In this document: positions 1-9,153 of the stretch, in pieces
Layout: the number at the start of each line of letters is the position of its first letter
Numbering within the stretch: the first letter of the stretch is position 1
NCBI RefSeq assembly: GCF_008369195.1
Contig: NZ_VOBC01000001.1
Span: 310,001-374,000, forward strand
DNA: 64,000 bases
Direction: 5' to 3'
Source: Sporosarcina sp. ANT_H38
Lineage (GTDB): Bacteria > Bacillota > Bacilli > Bacillales_A > Planococcaceae
Position numbers and translations under genes: made by a program
The notes under the pieces: model-generated
The model's database searches: none
The model's input: only the letters and a program-made list of their open reading frames with translations
What the model was told of the DNA's origin: nothing

Positions 1-1
1 T

Positions 2-592
2 CAAAAGGCGAGTCGTCCTTTTGATCGTGAGCGTGATGGATTTGTTATGTCTGAAGGTGCAGGGATTTTAGTGCTTGAAGAATATGAACATGCTAAAAAA
101 CGGGGGGCAACTATCTTGGGCGAAATCGTCGGTTACGGCTCAACAACGGATGCCCATCATATTACATCCCCTGATTTTGATGGAGCAGCAAGAGCGATGA
201 AGTTAGCTTTAGAAATGGCAAGAATTAAACCTAGTGAAGTTGACTATATTAATGCGCATGGAACAAGCACACCAGAGGGAGATAAATCAGAAACGAAGGC
301 TATAAAGGCTACTTTTGGGGCCCATGCCTATCAACTAAAGGTAAGCTCAACGAAATCGATGACTGGACACCTTTTCGGAGCTGCGGGTGGAATCGAAGCG
401 ATTATAACGCTTAAAAGTATACTGGAAGATATTGCTCCAGCTACTATCAATTACGAACATCCAGATGAAGAATGCGATTTGAATTACGTTCCAAACGAAG
501 CCATGAAAATGGAAATTAACTATGCGATATCCAATGGCTTCGGTTTTGGTGGACATAATGCAGTACTTGCTTTTAAAAAATTCAATGGATAA
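2..592 (+). CDS. fabF: Beta-ketoacyl-ACP synthase II, C-terminal part
   Basis: Condensing enzyme of fatty-acid chain elongation: malonyl-ACP plus acyl-ACP gives 3-oxoacyl-ACP, in the cytoplasm. The reading frame is open from base 2, so the gene begins left of the window; about 196 of the usual ~412 residues are present. Visible signatures are [13 protein letters not shown] followed by EGAG, the catalytic histidine block [11 protein letters not shown], the second histidine block [16 protein letters not shown], and the terminal [11 protein letters not shown] glycine loop. The catalytic cysteine lies outside the window. A perfect inverted repeat follows the stop and is shared with the convergent LTA synthase gene. 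The family call is secure; whether fabH precedes it cannot be seen. Confidence 0.96.
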   Translation, partial: QKASRPFDRERDGFVMSEGAGILVLEEYEHAKKRGATILGEIVGYGSTTDAHHITSPDFDGAARAMKLALEMARIKPSEVDYINAHGTSTPEGDKSETKAIKATFGAHAYQLKVSSTKSMTGHLFGAAGGIEAIITLKSILEDIAPATINYEHPDEECDLNYVPNEAMKMEINYAISNGFGFGGHNAVLAFKKFNG

Positions 593-627
593 CTAGCTAT
601 TCGTGAGGCATAAGACTAAAATATCAA

Positions 628-676
628 TAAAATAAAGTGGGCTATCTTCAGTTGAAGATAGCCCACTTTATTTTAT
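628..676. terminator. Bidirectional terminator between fabF and LTA synthase
   Basis: A perfect inverted repeat (about 23 bp per arm, core GTGGGCTATCTTCA, 2-nt loop) has A-rich left and T-rich right flanks, so it can end transcription from both convergent genes. It abuts the stop codon of the minus-strand gene. Confidence 0.9.
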
Positions 677-2526
677 TAGCGATTGCTGTATGATTTTAAA
701 ATTTGATCAGACTGTTGCATGATTTGTAAGGCATTGTCGATGGATTGTTGTGTTTTATTCGTCCGGGATTTCTCTTTCATTGTTTCTGAGTTGTAGAGGA
801 TTGCAGGTAATTTAGCACTTGGTGCGACATACAACGAGTTATCGTTTATGAACGAGCTGCCTGGTAAATGGTAACGCATGCCGAGCAAATTATGTTCATA
901 TTGAAACAAATTGTGACCTATCATCTGTGCGTCATGCTCAATACTGAGTAAGTTCAGCAGTGTGGGCATCAAATCGATTTGCCCGCCTAAGTGGCTAATT
1001 GTTTCCCCATTGAAAAGTCCGCCACCCGAAAAAATGACTGGTACGATAAAACGATCTTTCAAATTGTAGGGATGACCGAGTAAATCTAAAAGAATAGCCT
1101 CGTCGTCTTTAGTAACAGGAGCCCCATGAACACCCGAATGATCCCCGTATAGTAGGATCAAGGAATTATCGTAGATGCCTTCCTTTTTTAACGTTTCAAT
1201 GAATACGCCAATTTGTTCATCTGTATAGCGGACTGATTGAAGATAATTGCCGACATATGTGTTTTCGTAACTGTCCGGTAATCTAAGGTATTGAAGGTGT
1301 TCAGGCATTTCAAATGGTGTATGGCTTGTCAGTGTAACGATGTTTGAGTATATTTTTTTATGTTTTTTTAATTGTACGGGCAGTTGTTTAGACGCAAAAT
1401 CGAACAGTACTTCATCCGCGGGACCAAATCCTATTTCTTGTTCAGCCGGAATTTCAATATCAGTATAAACGTAGTCAAAACCGAGTGCAGGATATAGTTT
1501 TTCACGGCTCCAATAGGTAATTTCATCGGCATGATAAGTTGCTGTACCATAACCATTCCTTTGCAAAGTTCGAGGTAAAGAAGGGACTGGCTCTCCATTA
1601 ATTACATTGACAGTCGGATCCATACCTTCGGGGTAGATGGACGTATGCATAAGCCACTCGGCGTCAGAAGTATTGCCGGCACCGATTTGCTGGAACACGT
1701 TATCGAAATATGTACTATCCTTCAATAAGGCATTTAAATTTGGTGTGATTTCTTGGTTATTCACTTTTCTATTAATCACAAAGCCTTGCAGTGACTCTAC
1801 TTGAATGACAAATACGTGTCGATCCTTAGCGATGCCGTACGACTCATGCTTATTTGCAGGAACGTAATCATTCCCTTTCAATTTCTCAACATCTTTCTCA
1901 GACAAATTAACATCAGACGCAAGTGCGATTCCGAAGCTACGGGTGAAAACTTGCACTGCTTGCGACTGCAAATAGCCATTCTCTTTTGCGAAATAAGAAA
2001 CATCAATAAGAGGTTGCCTAAAGGCAAGTAGTGTTGTAATGAGGCCGATACTTCCAAATATGAGCGCCAAGCGTCGATTTACTTTAACTGAGGACCTACT
2101 ATTTTTTGAATTGAAATAACGAACTATTGGAATGAAGAGTACAAGGTCTAGGAAAAACAAAAAATCATACGGAGTGCTTAAAAGGCCGATTGTTCCTCCT
2201 ACTGAATTCGATTGATACAGTTGCTGTAAATCATAATAGGATGGAATTGTTGAAAAGTAACGTGTGTAGTAAATAATTGCGATAAATAATATGGATAATA
2301 TCGAATTGAATACGAAGATGCCGGTCCACATGTGTTTTTTTACGAAGAGAACGATGAGGGAAAGTAAGAATGCCCATAGTGGAAACTCAATGAGAGCAAT
2401 ATGAAAAACAGATTTATTATGAAAAACGACGATACGAAATGCGATGATTTTCATGAAGAGTAATACTAAAATTATGGTAGTTGGATGAGTTAGAATAGGC
2501 TTTACTTTATTGATAAATATTTTCAT
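676..2526 (-). CDS. ltaS: Lipoteichoic acid synthase family protein
   Basis: Polymerises glycerol-phosphate from phosphatidylglycerol onto a glycolipid anchor, on the outer face of the membrane. The 616-residue protein has five predicted membrane segments in its first ~190 residues and then an extracellular sulfatase/alkaline-phosphatase-fold domain. The metal/catalytic residues fit the family: the Glu in VIQVESLQG (about residue 244), the nucleophile Thr in GAGNTSDAEW (about 286), and YGDHSGVHG late in the domain. The start was set at 2526 because GGAGGTG lies 6 nt upstream; an upstream ATG at 2571 has no comparable site. Bacilli carry several paralogues (LtaS, YfnI, YqgS, YvgJ types) and sequence reading alone does not say which this is. 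It is convergent with fabF and unlinked to other wall genes. Confidence 0.9.
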   Translation of the reverse strand: MKIFINKVKPILTHPTTIILVLLFMKIIAFRIVVFHNKSVFHIALIEFPLWAFLLSLIVLFVKKHMWTGIFVFNSILSILFIAIIYYTRYFSTIPSYYDLQQLYQSNSVGGTIGLLSTPYDFLFFLDLVLFIPIVRYFNSKNSRSSVKVNRRLALIFGSIGLITTLLAFRQPLIDVSYFAKENGYLQSQAVQVFTRSFGIALASDVNLSEKDVEKLKGNDYVPANKHESYGIAKDRHVFVIQVESLQGFVINRKVNNQEITPNLNALLKDSTYFDNVFQQIGAGNTSDAEWLMHTSIYPEGMDPTVNVINGEPVPSLPRTLQRNGYGTATYHADEITYWSREKLYPALGFDYVYTDIEIPAEQEIGFGPADEVLFDFASKQLPVQLKKHKKIYSNIVTLTSHTPFEMPEHLQYLRLPDSYENTYVGNYLQSVRYTDEQIGVFIETLKKEGIYDNSLILLYGDHSGVHGAPVTKDDEAILLDLLGHPYNLKDRFIVPVIFSGGGLFNGETISHLGGQIDLMPTLLNLLSIEHDAQMIGHNLFQYEHNLLGMRYHLPGSSFINDNSLYVAPSAKLPAILYNSETMKEKSRTNKTQQSIDNALQIMQQSDQILKSYSNR

Positions 2527-2608
2527 ATTGAGCACCTCCAAATTGAACTGTCTATTAGTATAGTGTAACAAAAATATATAAAAGGGAGTAATAGTTAAGG
2601 ACGGTTAG

Positions 2609-2749
2609 GCACAAAATACTTACAATCAGGATCTCAGTGATGAGTCAGTATTAAAGAGTATAGGTGGATTAAGTAATACACTAGAAGAAGAATATAGAAC
2701 AGCAGATATTTTAGTTATAATCATTAAAGAAATAATTGAAACGAACTAA
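2609..2749 (+). pseudogene. Possible remnant of a short C-terminal coding segment
   Basis: An open frame of 46 codons without a start codon encodes an acidic helical stretch containing SIGGLSNTLEEEYR and ends at TAA. It is preceded by an in-frame stop and has no ribosome site. It looks like the 3' end of a degraded gene, but I recognise no family. The call rests only on protein-like composition. Confidence 0.2.
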
Positions 2750-3229
2750 TCTGTCACTTTTACACGGAGGATTCATGATATATTCGGGAATTCACCAAGT
2801 GGTAATGTGGAAAATTCATCTTGTATACTTAACAAAAACGATTCACCAATTTTATACAAGGTGAATCGTTTTTGTTTTATCTAAATATATTTTTTGTTAA
2901 TCGTGGTATATGAAATACTGATTTAATTTAACTGTAATCCAAACTAATTTTCCTTTAAATCATCAAAGCAAGGGTGCGTATAATCAATCACATTAGTATC
3001 TATAGACCGTAACAATATGGGGGATTTATATAAATTCTCAAATCATTGAAAAACTGCTCCACTAAATTATATTTCTTGCGTTACTTGTGTCCAAATCCAA
3101 ACTGGTTAGGTTCATAGGCATCCACAACGTTGATTTTCTACTCTATTCTTTTAACCAAGTGTTCTAAAATCATCATCTTTTATTTTTCTCCCATTACCTC
3201 TGAGAGAATTAAACCGTAGTTCATGTCTT
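2750..3229. other. Gene-poor stretch with one strong hairpin
   Basis: Apart from the terminator at 2831-2877, I see no intact gene. Short minus-strand translations read like coding remnants (for example VVDAYEPNQFGFGHK near 3090-3130) but are broken by stops and have no recognisable family. Confidence 0.4.
2831..2877. terminator. Intrinsic terminator hairpin
   Basis: The inverted repeat AACAAAAACGATTCACC / GGTGAATCGTTTTTGTT has a 12-nt loop and is flanked by A and T runs. No intact gene ends here, which supports the view that the preceding segment is what remains of a lost gene. Confidence 0.75.
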
Positions 3230-3658
3230 TTAATAGTATAGTTTTGTTTGGAGAATATCTAATGCGTGGTTAATAGCCTCTAAATCTTCATCAGAAGCAT
3301 TTTGTATTCGATTTAGAAAACGAAACTCTACGGACGCAAAAGACTCGTTCATCATGGTTTCTCCATTCTCTGAGAGGCGAATATATTGTTTGCGTCGATC
3401 TTCGGTATCACTTGATTTTTGGATTAGATTTTTTTCACTTAATTTTTTCAGTTCACGGCTCGTGTTCGGCATAGATATATGCTGACAATCACTGATTTCA
3501 CTTGGGGTAACTGGCTGACTAACGGCTATATACTCAAGAATATTATATTGAACTGGTGTAATGGAATCTGATTTTGTGTTTTTTGTTAATTCGTGTGTCA
3601 CACGATGAACAGAAGTTGTAAAGGACACACATTTATAAAAAAGAGCTTTTTTGTCCAT
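3230..3658 (-). CDS. MarR-family transcriptional regulator
   Basis: DNA-binding repressor of 142 residues with the MarR winged-helix arrangement: helices around LEYIAVSQPVTPSEISDCQHISMPNTSRELKKL, then the wing with the family-typical DxRRKQYIRLSE. The start at 3658 was chosen because AGAGGTGA sits 5 nt upstream; a GTG three codons earlier overlaps that ribosome site. It is transcribed divergently from the flavodoxin-fold reductase at 3779, with a perfect palindrome in the shared promoter region. By inference it represses the reductase and is relieved by a small electrophile or quinone-like ligand; the ligand is unknown. Confidence 0.9.
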   Translation of the reverse strand: MDKKALFYKCVSFTTSVHRVTHELTKNTKSDSITPVQYNILEYIAVSQPVTPSEISDCQHISMPNTSRELKKLSEKNLIQKSSDTEDRRKQYIRLSENGETMMNESFASVEFRFLNRIQNASDEDLEAINHALDILQTKLYY

Positions 3659-3714
3659 TGTTCTCACCTCTTACTCACAAGATAACAAAAAAGTTGTCGC
3701 AACACAATTATCAT

Positions 3715-3744
3715 TTGACAACTAAAATGAGAGAATGCTATTAT
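3715..3744 (+). promoter_or_regulatory. SigA-type promoter of the reductase gene
   Basis: TTGACA at 3715-3720 and TATTAT at 3739-3744 are separated by 18 bp, 35 bp before the ATG at 3779. The -10 element runs directly into the palindromic operator. Confidence 0.7.
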
Positions 3745-3767
3745 TTACTTATCATATGATAAGTAAA
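3744..3767. promoter_or_regulatory. MarR operator candidate, perfect 24-bp palindrome
   Basis: TTTACTTATCAT is followed directly by its reverse complement ATGATAAGTAAA. It covers the end of the -10 box and the likely transcription start of the reductase gene. The divergent MarR gene makes autoregulated repression the simplest reading. Confidence 0.75.
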
Positions 3768-3778
3768 AGGGGTGCGTT

Positions 3779-4366
3779 ATGAAAACACTAGTTATATACA
3801 CATATCCTAATCACAAAAGTTTGAATTATGAATTTCTACAAAAAGTCATCAAAGGAAGTAATGAAAATCCTAATATAAAGGAGTTACAGGTTTTAGATTT
3901 ATATGAAGAAAAGTTTGACCCACTCCTAGTGTTTAATGAACATAAAAGAAGACGTGATATGTATCGTGATTCTCGCATTGAAAAATATAGAACACAAATT
4001 ACTTGGGCTGATAAAATTGTCTTTGTCTATCCAATCTGGTGGGGAAGACCACCAGCTATGCTTATGGGATACATTGATCAATTATTTGCTGCAAACTTTG
4101 CCTATAGGGATAAGAAGGGACTATTACCAGAAGGACTTTTGAAAGGGAAGTCAGTCGTATGCGTGTCGACTATGAAAGGGCCAACAAAATATCCACTACT
4201 CTGGTTGAATAATGCCCATAAAATATTGATGAAAAGAGCCTTGTTTAGTTTTGTAGGGATAAAAAAAGTGAAGTTTTTTGAATTTGGTAATATGGAAAGT
4301 TCGAATGGAAAACAAACAAAAAAATTAGAGAAAGTTTATCTTTACTTCAAAAGAGTAAATCATTAA
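3779..4366 (+). CDS. Flavodoxin-fold NAD(P)H-dependent oxidoreductase (MdaB/KefF/YwrO type)
   Basis: Cytoplasmic FMN/FAD-dependent reductase that transfers two electrons from NAD(P)H to quinones or related electrophiles. The 195-residue protein has the Flavodoxin_2 layout: an N-terminal strand with the phosphate-binding YTYPNHKSLNYEF, the flavin-proximal VFVYPIWWGRPPAMLMGYIDQLF near residues 76-99, and a glycine-rich segment at MKGPTKY. AAAAGGGG precedes the ATG by 6 nt. It is divergent from a MarR regulator over a shared palindrome, the usual arrangement for inducible quinone/electrophile defence. The natural substrate cannot be read from sequence. Confidence 0.88.
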   Translation: MKTLVIYTYPNHKSLNYEFLQKVIKGSNENPNIKELQVLDLYEEKFDPLLVFNEHKRRRDMYRDSRIEKYRTQITWADKIVFVYPIWWGRPPAMLMGYIDQLFAANFAYRDKKGLLPEGLLKGKSVVCVSTMKGPTKYPLLWLNNAHKILMKRALFSFVGIKKVKFFEFGNMESSNGKQTKKLEKVYLYFKRVNH

Positions 4367-4438
4367 GAAACGCGTTTCGATACTATTTAAATGTAAGCAT
4401 ACGAAAAGCAAAGCTTACTAATTCAAGTTCAGTAAAGT

Positions 4439-4483
4439 AAAACAACTCACTCAACGGGATTTAACCATTGAGTGAGTTGTTTT
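4439..4483. terminator. Bidirectional terminator between reductase and catalase
   Basis: AAAACAACTCACTCAA pairs with TTGAGTGAGTTGTTTT across a 13-nt loop. It serves the converging genes at 3779 (+) and 4485 (-). Confidence 0.85.
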
Positions 4484-4484
4484 A

Positions 4485-6083
4485 TTAATATGGATCGGCG
4501 TCATGGCCTTTTTTCACGGCTTTTTCAGGTGCTTTGTCACCATCTCTATTCCCGAGTGGTTTTTGACTTGAGCCTGTTTTGGAAGCTTGTGCCAAGCCTT
4601 CACGTAAACGGCGCCCGTATTCTTCATCGGCTTCTTCAGCAAGTGCCATCATTTTGTCTTGAATACGCTGATCACAATTCGAAAGGTCAGAAACTAAGTT
4701 TGAAATCAAGTCAGCTCTTTCCCATTCTTCAAAATTGCGATAAGTCTCTCCGGCTTGTTTTGTATTGCTTTGTCGGTCAATCGACTCCCGTACTAGGTTC
4801 CCTTTAATATAAGGTGTATATTCTATTCCATCTTGTACTGCCTCTTTTAATCCGCCCAAAATTGACGGCTCATAATTTATATGCGGGTTCTGACCAGGAG
4901 CCCGATCAAGTTTGTACTGCATTTGTCCACCACTCTGATTCGTTGCGACACGTTTTTTCGGAGAATTGATGGGTAGCTGCAAATAGTTGGCACCAACGCG
5001 ATGACGCTGCGTATCGGAGTAGGAGAAAGTGCGTCCTTGAAGCATCTTATCATCAGAGAAATCAAGACCATCGACAAGGACACCTGTACCGAATGCAACT
5101 TGTTCTACTTCAGTAAAGTAATCTTCTGGGTTTTTGTTTAAGATCATTTTGCCCACAGGCAACCAAGGAAACTGATCTTCGGGCCATAATTTTGTATCAT
5201 CAAGAGGATCGAAATCGAGTTCCGGATGTTCATCGTCGCTCATTATTTGGACGATCAACTCCCATTCAGGATAATCCCCATCCTTGATCGCATCATGTAA
5301 ATCTTGTGTAGCATGATTGAAACTTGTCCCTTGAATTTCACTTGCTTGTTGTTGGGTCAAGTTTTTAATGCCTTGTTTCGGTTCCCAATGATACTTGACA
5401 AGTACTGCTACGCCATCTTGGTTCACCCATTTATACGTATTGACTCCAGAGCCTTGCATCATTCGGTAGTTGGCGGGAATACCCCAAGGTGAATATACGA
5501 ACGTCACCATATGGAATGATTCAGGAGAGCTGGCGCAAAAGTCAAAAAAGCGTTCGCCATCTTGAATATTCGTAATCGGGTCTGGTTTAAAAGCATGAAT
5601 CATATCAGGGAACTTAATAGCATCACGGATAAAGAATATTTTTAAATTATTTCCGACGAGATCCCAGTTACCGTCCTCTGTATAAAACTTTACAGCAAAC
5701 CCACGGGGATCACGAAGTGTTTCAGGTGAATGTCCACCATGAATAACGGATGAAAAGCGGACGAAAACAGGCGTCTGTTTCCCTTTTTCCTGAAATAGCT
5801 TGGCGCGTGTATACTTGGAAACCGGTTCGTCACCGGCTGTTCCATAAGCTTCGAAATAGCCGTGCGCACCAGCTCCACGTGCGTGGACAACGCGTTCAGG
5901 AACCCGTTCTCTGTCAAAGTGACTGATTTTTTCTAGGAAATCATAGTTTTCCAAAACAGCAGGGCCTCGATTACCGACAGTCCTTAAATTCTGGTTGTTT
6001 GTAACAGGATGTCCCTGTCTATTCGTCAATGTGTCTTCTTGCTCTTCATTCAACTTGTTGTTATTGGATGGACCTTCTGACAA
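4485..6083 (-). CDS. Haem catalase
   Basis: Disproportionates hydrogen peroxide to water and oxygen. The 532-residue protein has the monofunctional catalase core: distal His67 in [12 protein letters not shown], Asn145 in [14 protein letters not shown], and the proximal haem-ligand tyrosine motif [10 protein letters not shown] around residue 350. The length fits small-subunit catalases with a short charged C-terminal tail ([16 protein letters not shown]). Translation probably starts at TTG 6083, because GAGGAGG lies 7 nt upstream and no ATG is available there. It is divergent from the YitT gene; the intergenic region has an inverted repeat and a Fur/PerR-like half-match, so peroxide control is plausible but unproved. 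Whether it is the vegetative or the spore catalase is not decidable here. Confidence 0.95.
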   Translation of the reverse strand: MSEGPSNNNKLNEEQEDTLTNRQGHPVTNNQNLRTVGNRGPAVLENYDFLEKISHFDRERVPERVVHARGAGAHGYFEAYGTAGDEPVSKYTRAKLFQEKGKQTPVFVRFSSVIHGGHSPETLRDPRGFAVKFYTEDGNWDLVGNNLKIFFIRDAIKFPDMIHAFKPDPITNIQDGERFFDFCASSPESFHMVTFVYSPWGIPANYRMMQGSGVNTYKWVNQDGVAVLVKYHWEPKQGIKNLTQQQASEIQGTSFNHATQDLHDAIKDGDYPEWELIVQIMSDDEHPELDFDPLDDTKLWPEDQFPWLPVGKMILNKNPEDYFTEVEQVAFGTGVLVDGLDFSDDKMLQGRTFSYSDTQRHRVGANYLQLPINSPKKRVATNQSGGQMQYKLDRAPGQNPHINYEPSILGGLKEAVQDGIEYTPYIKGNLVRESIDRQSNTKQAGETYRNFEEWERADLISNLVSDLSNCDQRIQDKMMALAEEADEEYGRRLREGLAQASKTGSSQKPLGNRDGDKAPEKAVKKGHDADPY

Positions 6084-6155
6084 ATGATAGCCTCCTCTTT
6101 GATGTGGTGCTTCATTTTAATAAGCGAATCTCATCCATACTCTGCTCAATTTTAA

Positions 6156-6198
6156 AGGAATTAATTCCTCTTTTAGTTTATTTTGAAAATGATTGTAG
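6156..6198. promoter_or_regulatory. Possible catalase operator region
   Basis: Two elements lie between the divergent catalase and YitT genes: a perfect palindrome AGGAATTAATTCCT (6156-6169) and TGAAAATGATTGTAG (6184-6198), which matches a 7-1-7 Fur/PerR-type box at roughly 10-11 positions. The assignment is weak. Confidence 0.3.
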
Positions 6199-6266
6199 TG
6201 AATGAGTGAAGAAATGCCGGAGACAAACATATACATCAATAAAGTAATTGAAATAGGTGGGGTCAT

Positions 6267-6854
6267 GTGTACATATTGCAAAAGGCGTTGACGATATTTA
6301 TTGGAAGCATATTAGTCGCAATTGGCGTGAATGGATTTCTTGTTCCATTCGAGTTGTTGGATGGTGGTGCGATTGGTATTAGTCTAATCATCCATTATGC
6401 GATGGGTGTCAAAGTGGGGTTTACATTTCTTATTGTAGGCATTCCAATTTTTATGCTAGCTTGGAAGTATTACCGTTCATTCTTTTATAACGGAATCCAC
6501 GGCATGTTACTTTCATCACTAATCATTGATTTGTTATATCCATTGAACGTGGTTGGAAAGGACTTGGTAGAAAATCCCCTGATAAGCGCAATATGTGGCG
6601 GGATGTTTATTGGTGTAGGAGTGGGCATCATGCTTCGTCAAGACATTAGTATTGGGGGGACAGATTTACTTGCACAAATGATCGCAAGGAAACTGGCCAT
6701 TAATCCGGGGGTTATGATTTTTTGCGTGGATATACTGATTGTTACAATGGGTAGCTTATTGATTCCTTCTATTGATTTACTATTGTCGTATACGACGGTG
6801 TTAACGGTCGGGATTACAACGAGTCTGATTGTCTTGAAATCTGCAAAAGCATAG
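6267..6854 (+). CDS. YitT-family (DUF161) membrane protein, short form
   Basis: Integral membrane protein of 195 residues with about six hydrophobic segments and the family's glycine-rich repeats (SILVAIGVNGFLVPFELLDGG and GVGIMLRQDISIGGTDLLAQ). Typical YitT proteins run to ~280 residues with a cytoplasmic DUF2179 domain; this one ends after the membrane part, so it is either a natural short form or 3'-truncated. Start: GTG 6267, preceded by AGGTGGGG. Function of the family is not established. A possible frameshifted mini-gene follows immediately. Confidence 0.85.
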   Translation: MYILQKALTIFIGSILVAIGVNGFLVPFELLDGGAIGISLIIHYAMGVKVGFTFLIVGIPIFMLAWKYYRSFFYNGIHGMLLSSLIIDLLYPLNVVGKDLVENPLISAICGGMFIGVGVGIMLRQDISIGGTDLLAQMIARKLAINPGVMIFCVDILIVTMGSLLIPSIDLLLSYTTVLTVGITTSLIVLKSAKA

Positions 6855-6863
6855 AAAAGGGCA

Positions 6864-7014
6864 ATGAAAATGCGTATTCACCATTTTGATATTGTTTCCA
6901 TTTTTAGCTTCGATAGGCTTAACGTTAGCCAACTTGAAAGAGTCAACAGCTATTATTTATGAATCTGAAGAGATTGAAACGAGCTGGCATACAGATTTTT
7001 CGAATTATTCATAG
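6864..7014 (+). pseudogene. Possible frameshifted small membrane protein gene
   Basis: ATG 6864, preceded by AAAAGGG, opens a frame (MKMR) that is soon lost. A +1 shift right after it gives VFTILILFPFLASIGLTLAN and a 27-residue acidic tail ending at TAG 7012-7014, a plausible small protein with one membrane segment. A single-base indel near 6874 would restore one frame. A terminator hairpin follows at once, as expected behind a gene. Family unknown. Confidence 0.3.
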
Positions 7015-7025
7015 TGACTAAAGAG

Positions 7026-7051
7026 GGACCAAGTGTACATCTCACTTGGTC
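7026..7051 (+). terminator. Intrinsic terminator after the YitT gene
   Basis: GACCAAGTG and CACTTGGTC flank a short loop and are followed by TTGTTT. The remainder of 7052-7203 shows no gene. Confidence 0.7.
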
Positions 7052-7203
7052 TTGTTTCTAGCAGCGCTGTTTTTGTGAATTGCTCTTTTCGTTTGTCTCT
7101 CACAAGAAAAGTTGCATTCTATCCTTGCTCTAGTAACCTACATGTGAAATAGACACCAATAGCTCCTTCATTTCAACTCCTATTATCGTTATAAAAGCAA
7201 TAA

Positions 7204-7244
7204 AAGATGGCATGCTGGACTGGGGTGTCCTGCTTGCCATCTTC
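7204..7244 (-). terminator. Terminator of the DsbA-like gene
   Basis: An imperfect hairpin, AGATGGCAAGCAGGACA with GTCCAGCATGCCATCT, followed on the minus strand by TTTTA. It lies directly after the minus-strand stop. Confidence 0.6.
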
Positions 7245-7249
7245 TAGCA

Positions 7250-8179
7250 TTATCCGATGATCGTAATATACCGTTCACCAAGAACTTCTTTCATTTCGTA
7301 ATTTGTATTGGCCATTTGTTCACTTACGAATACTTCAACGTCTTTTTGTTCAATCGCATAAAATTCTTCGATTTCACGTGAGAATAACAATTTTTCTTTT
7401 TGGATAAGAGACTGTAAATTTTGCTGCTTTTTCGGTTGTAGATTCTCCCCAGGAAGCATTTGCTGAAGAGCCGCCATGTATTGTTCAAGTGCACGTGCAC
7501 CGACAATCTTGACGCCCTTTTTCTCTTCATTCAACATAACGATTGTCGGGAATCCACGGACACCTAGTTGACGAACGAGTTGAAAGTCTTCTTGCAATGA
7601 AGTGTCAGCTTCCGGAAGTTTTGATTGTTTGACGATGTCATCTCCATTAAGACCAACTTTATTGACAAGATCGATTAATAAGTCATCGTGCGCAATGTTT
7701 CTATTGAAGGCGAAAAGGGCTTCACGCGCGCGGCGTAAAAATGTGTTTGCAAGTTCTGGATTTTGCTTATGAATCACTTTGAATACACGAGAAGGGGTAA
7801 AGGAAGATTCAATTGGATTATCATGCCAAAGACCCCCATCAATCGGCATGCGGGAATGATCACCAACTTCTCTCCAGTGCCCAGCGACGTCAGCAGGGCT
7901 AGTGATACCATTTGTAGTGTCCGCAAAGCCATCCCAGTTTTCCAATAATCCACCCATTACTGTATGCGCGTTGAAGTAATGGCCATATAGCGCCTCGAAT
8001 CTACGGAGAACGGGTTCCAATGCCCAACAATGGGAACAAATCGGATCCGTGACATAATATAAGTCGACCTTCTTTTGAGGTGCAGAGAGATCGATGAATT
8101 GCATTACGGTATCGCCACCGCCACCGGGTCCACATATACCAGTTTCTAAATCGCACATCATATTATTTTTCATGTCCAT
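7250..8179 (-). CDS. DsbA-family (FrnE/SpxH-like) thioredoxin-fold protein
   Basis: Cytoplasmic thiol protein of 309 residues without a signal peptide. After a cysteine-containing N-terminus (CDLETGICGPGGGG) comes the thioredoxin-fold strand VDLYYVTDPICSHCWALEPV with a CSHC redox motif, an alpha-helical insertion, and a cis-proline region GVRGFPTIVML near residue 205. The start was placed at 8179 because GGGGAAT is 6 nt upstream; the longer frame to 8242 lacks a site. The overall layout matches DsbA-like proteins of Bacillales, some annotated as ClpXP adaptors for Spx degradation; I cannot tell an adaptor from an oxidoreductase by eye. A monocistronic unit is likely. Confidence 0.8.
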   Translation of the reverse strand: MDMKNNMMCDLETGICGPGGGGDTVMQFIDLSAPQKKVDLYYVTDPICSHCWALEPVLRRFEALYGHYFNAHTVMGGLLENWDGFADTTNGITSPADVAGHWREVGDHSRMPIDGGLWHDNPIESSFTPSRVFKVIHKQNPELANTFLRRAREALFAFNRNIAHDDLLIDLVNKVGLNGDDIVKQSKLPEADTSLQEDFQLVRQLGVRGFPTIVMLNEEKKGVKIVGARALEQYMAALQQMLPGENLQPKKQQNLQSLIQKEKLLFSREIEEFYAIEQKDVEVFVSEQMANTNYEMKEVLGERYITIIG

Positions 8180-8371
8180 TTTAATTCCCCATTTCTTTAT
8201 GTTGTAGCTGCCAGTTCCAGCTCGATATTTTCTTTTGCTCACTTGTGGACAGGTTGGAGGGTATTGCTACCTGCTGTCCTTTTTAAGATAAGTGACACGA
8301 AATAGTGATGGATGGTCTTACTATCACTTATATTACGTGAAGCTATACTAAGTATATCAAGTGAAAAATTC

Positions 8372-8427
8372 AACTAACTAAAACATGCTCATCAAAGTGA
8401 TTTTGATGAGCATGTTTTAGTTAGTTA
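8372..8427. terminator. Long palindromic terminator behind the nitroreductase gene
   Basis: A near-perfect inverted repeat with arms of about 25 bp around a 4-nt loop (core AAAACATGCTCATCAAA) overlaps the stop of the minus-strand nitroreductase. Confidence 0.8.
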
Positions 8428-8990
8428 ATCCAAGTTGTGAACTCTTTATAATCGGTCCTTTTATACGGTTTCGGTTCAATCTCAGGATATCCTAGGTAGA
8501 TAAATGCGACAATTTCACCTTTAGTAGATAGTCCGAAAAAATCACTTACTTTCGGATGGTAACATATTGCACCTGTTCGCCAGATTGCACCAAGACCAAG
8601 TGCATGAGCAGTTAATAGCATATTTTGAACACTGCTACTGACGGTGGCATATTCTTCTTTCATAATAACATTATCGTTTTCACTAGGTTCCACCCCAACC
8701 GCGATGACGACGGGTGCGCGCAGTGGATTCCGTTCGCTTCGTTCACTCTTCGTAATACTACTTTCCGAAAGAGGATCTTCCTGTTGAGAACTCGTTATCT
8801 CCCGAAGCACTTTCCCTAACTTCGTTCTGCCATCGCCCTGAAGTACAAAGAAACGCCAAGGTTCTGTCTTATGATGATTGGGTGCATAACTTCCTGCCTC
8901 AATAATTTTTTCAATAAGATCTGCAGGTACAGCCTGTTCGCTGACAAGCGGAATAGTTCTCCTTGTTTTAATCGCATCGTGTATATTCAA
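8421..8990 (-). CDS. Nitroreductase-family FMN oxidoreductase (YdjA/YfhC type)
   Basis: NAD(P)H-dependent flavoenzyme of 189 residues, forming homodimers in this family. Visible motifs are the FMN-phosphate contact KTRRTIP near the N-terminus, APNHHKTEPWRFFVL (residues 36-50), the middle segment with SSSVQNMLLTAHALGLGAIWRTG, and C-terminal YLGYPE followed by KPYKR. The start is TTG 8990 with AAGAGG upstream. It is divergent from the fosmidomycin-resistance-type exporter. The physiological substrate is unknown; activated nitro compounds and quinones are typical in vitro substrates of the family. Confidence 0.88.
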   Translation of the reverse strand: MNIHDAIKTRRTIPLVSEQAVPADLIEKIIEAGSYAPNHHKTEPWRFFVLQGDGRTKLGKVLREITSSQQEDPLSESSITKSERSERNPLRAPVVIAVGVEPSENDNVIMKEEYATVSSSVQNMLLTAHALGLGAIWRTGAICYHPKVSDFFGLSTKGEIVAFIYLGYPEIEPKPYKRTDYKEFTTWIN

Positions 8991-9153
8991 ATAGGTCGCC
9001 TCTTTCTATTTATACTAAAATCTCTACTTAATAAGTATATCGGCATGAGTAGATAAAATCATTATTTCCGATTTATAAACATTTAAGTATTCAAAAATTG
9101 CTATATACTTAGTCTATTAAGTTATCGACGTCAGGGAAAGGTGCGAGAAAAAA

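Noticed and set aside
7250..8179. Confident naming as the Spx adaptor SpxH
   Set aside because: The CSHC protein shares the general layout, but the His-rich N-terminus expected for YjbH/SpxH is not seen; left as DsbA family.
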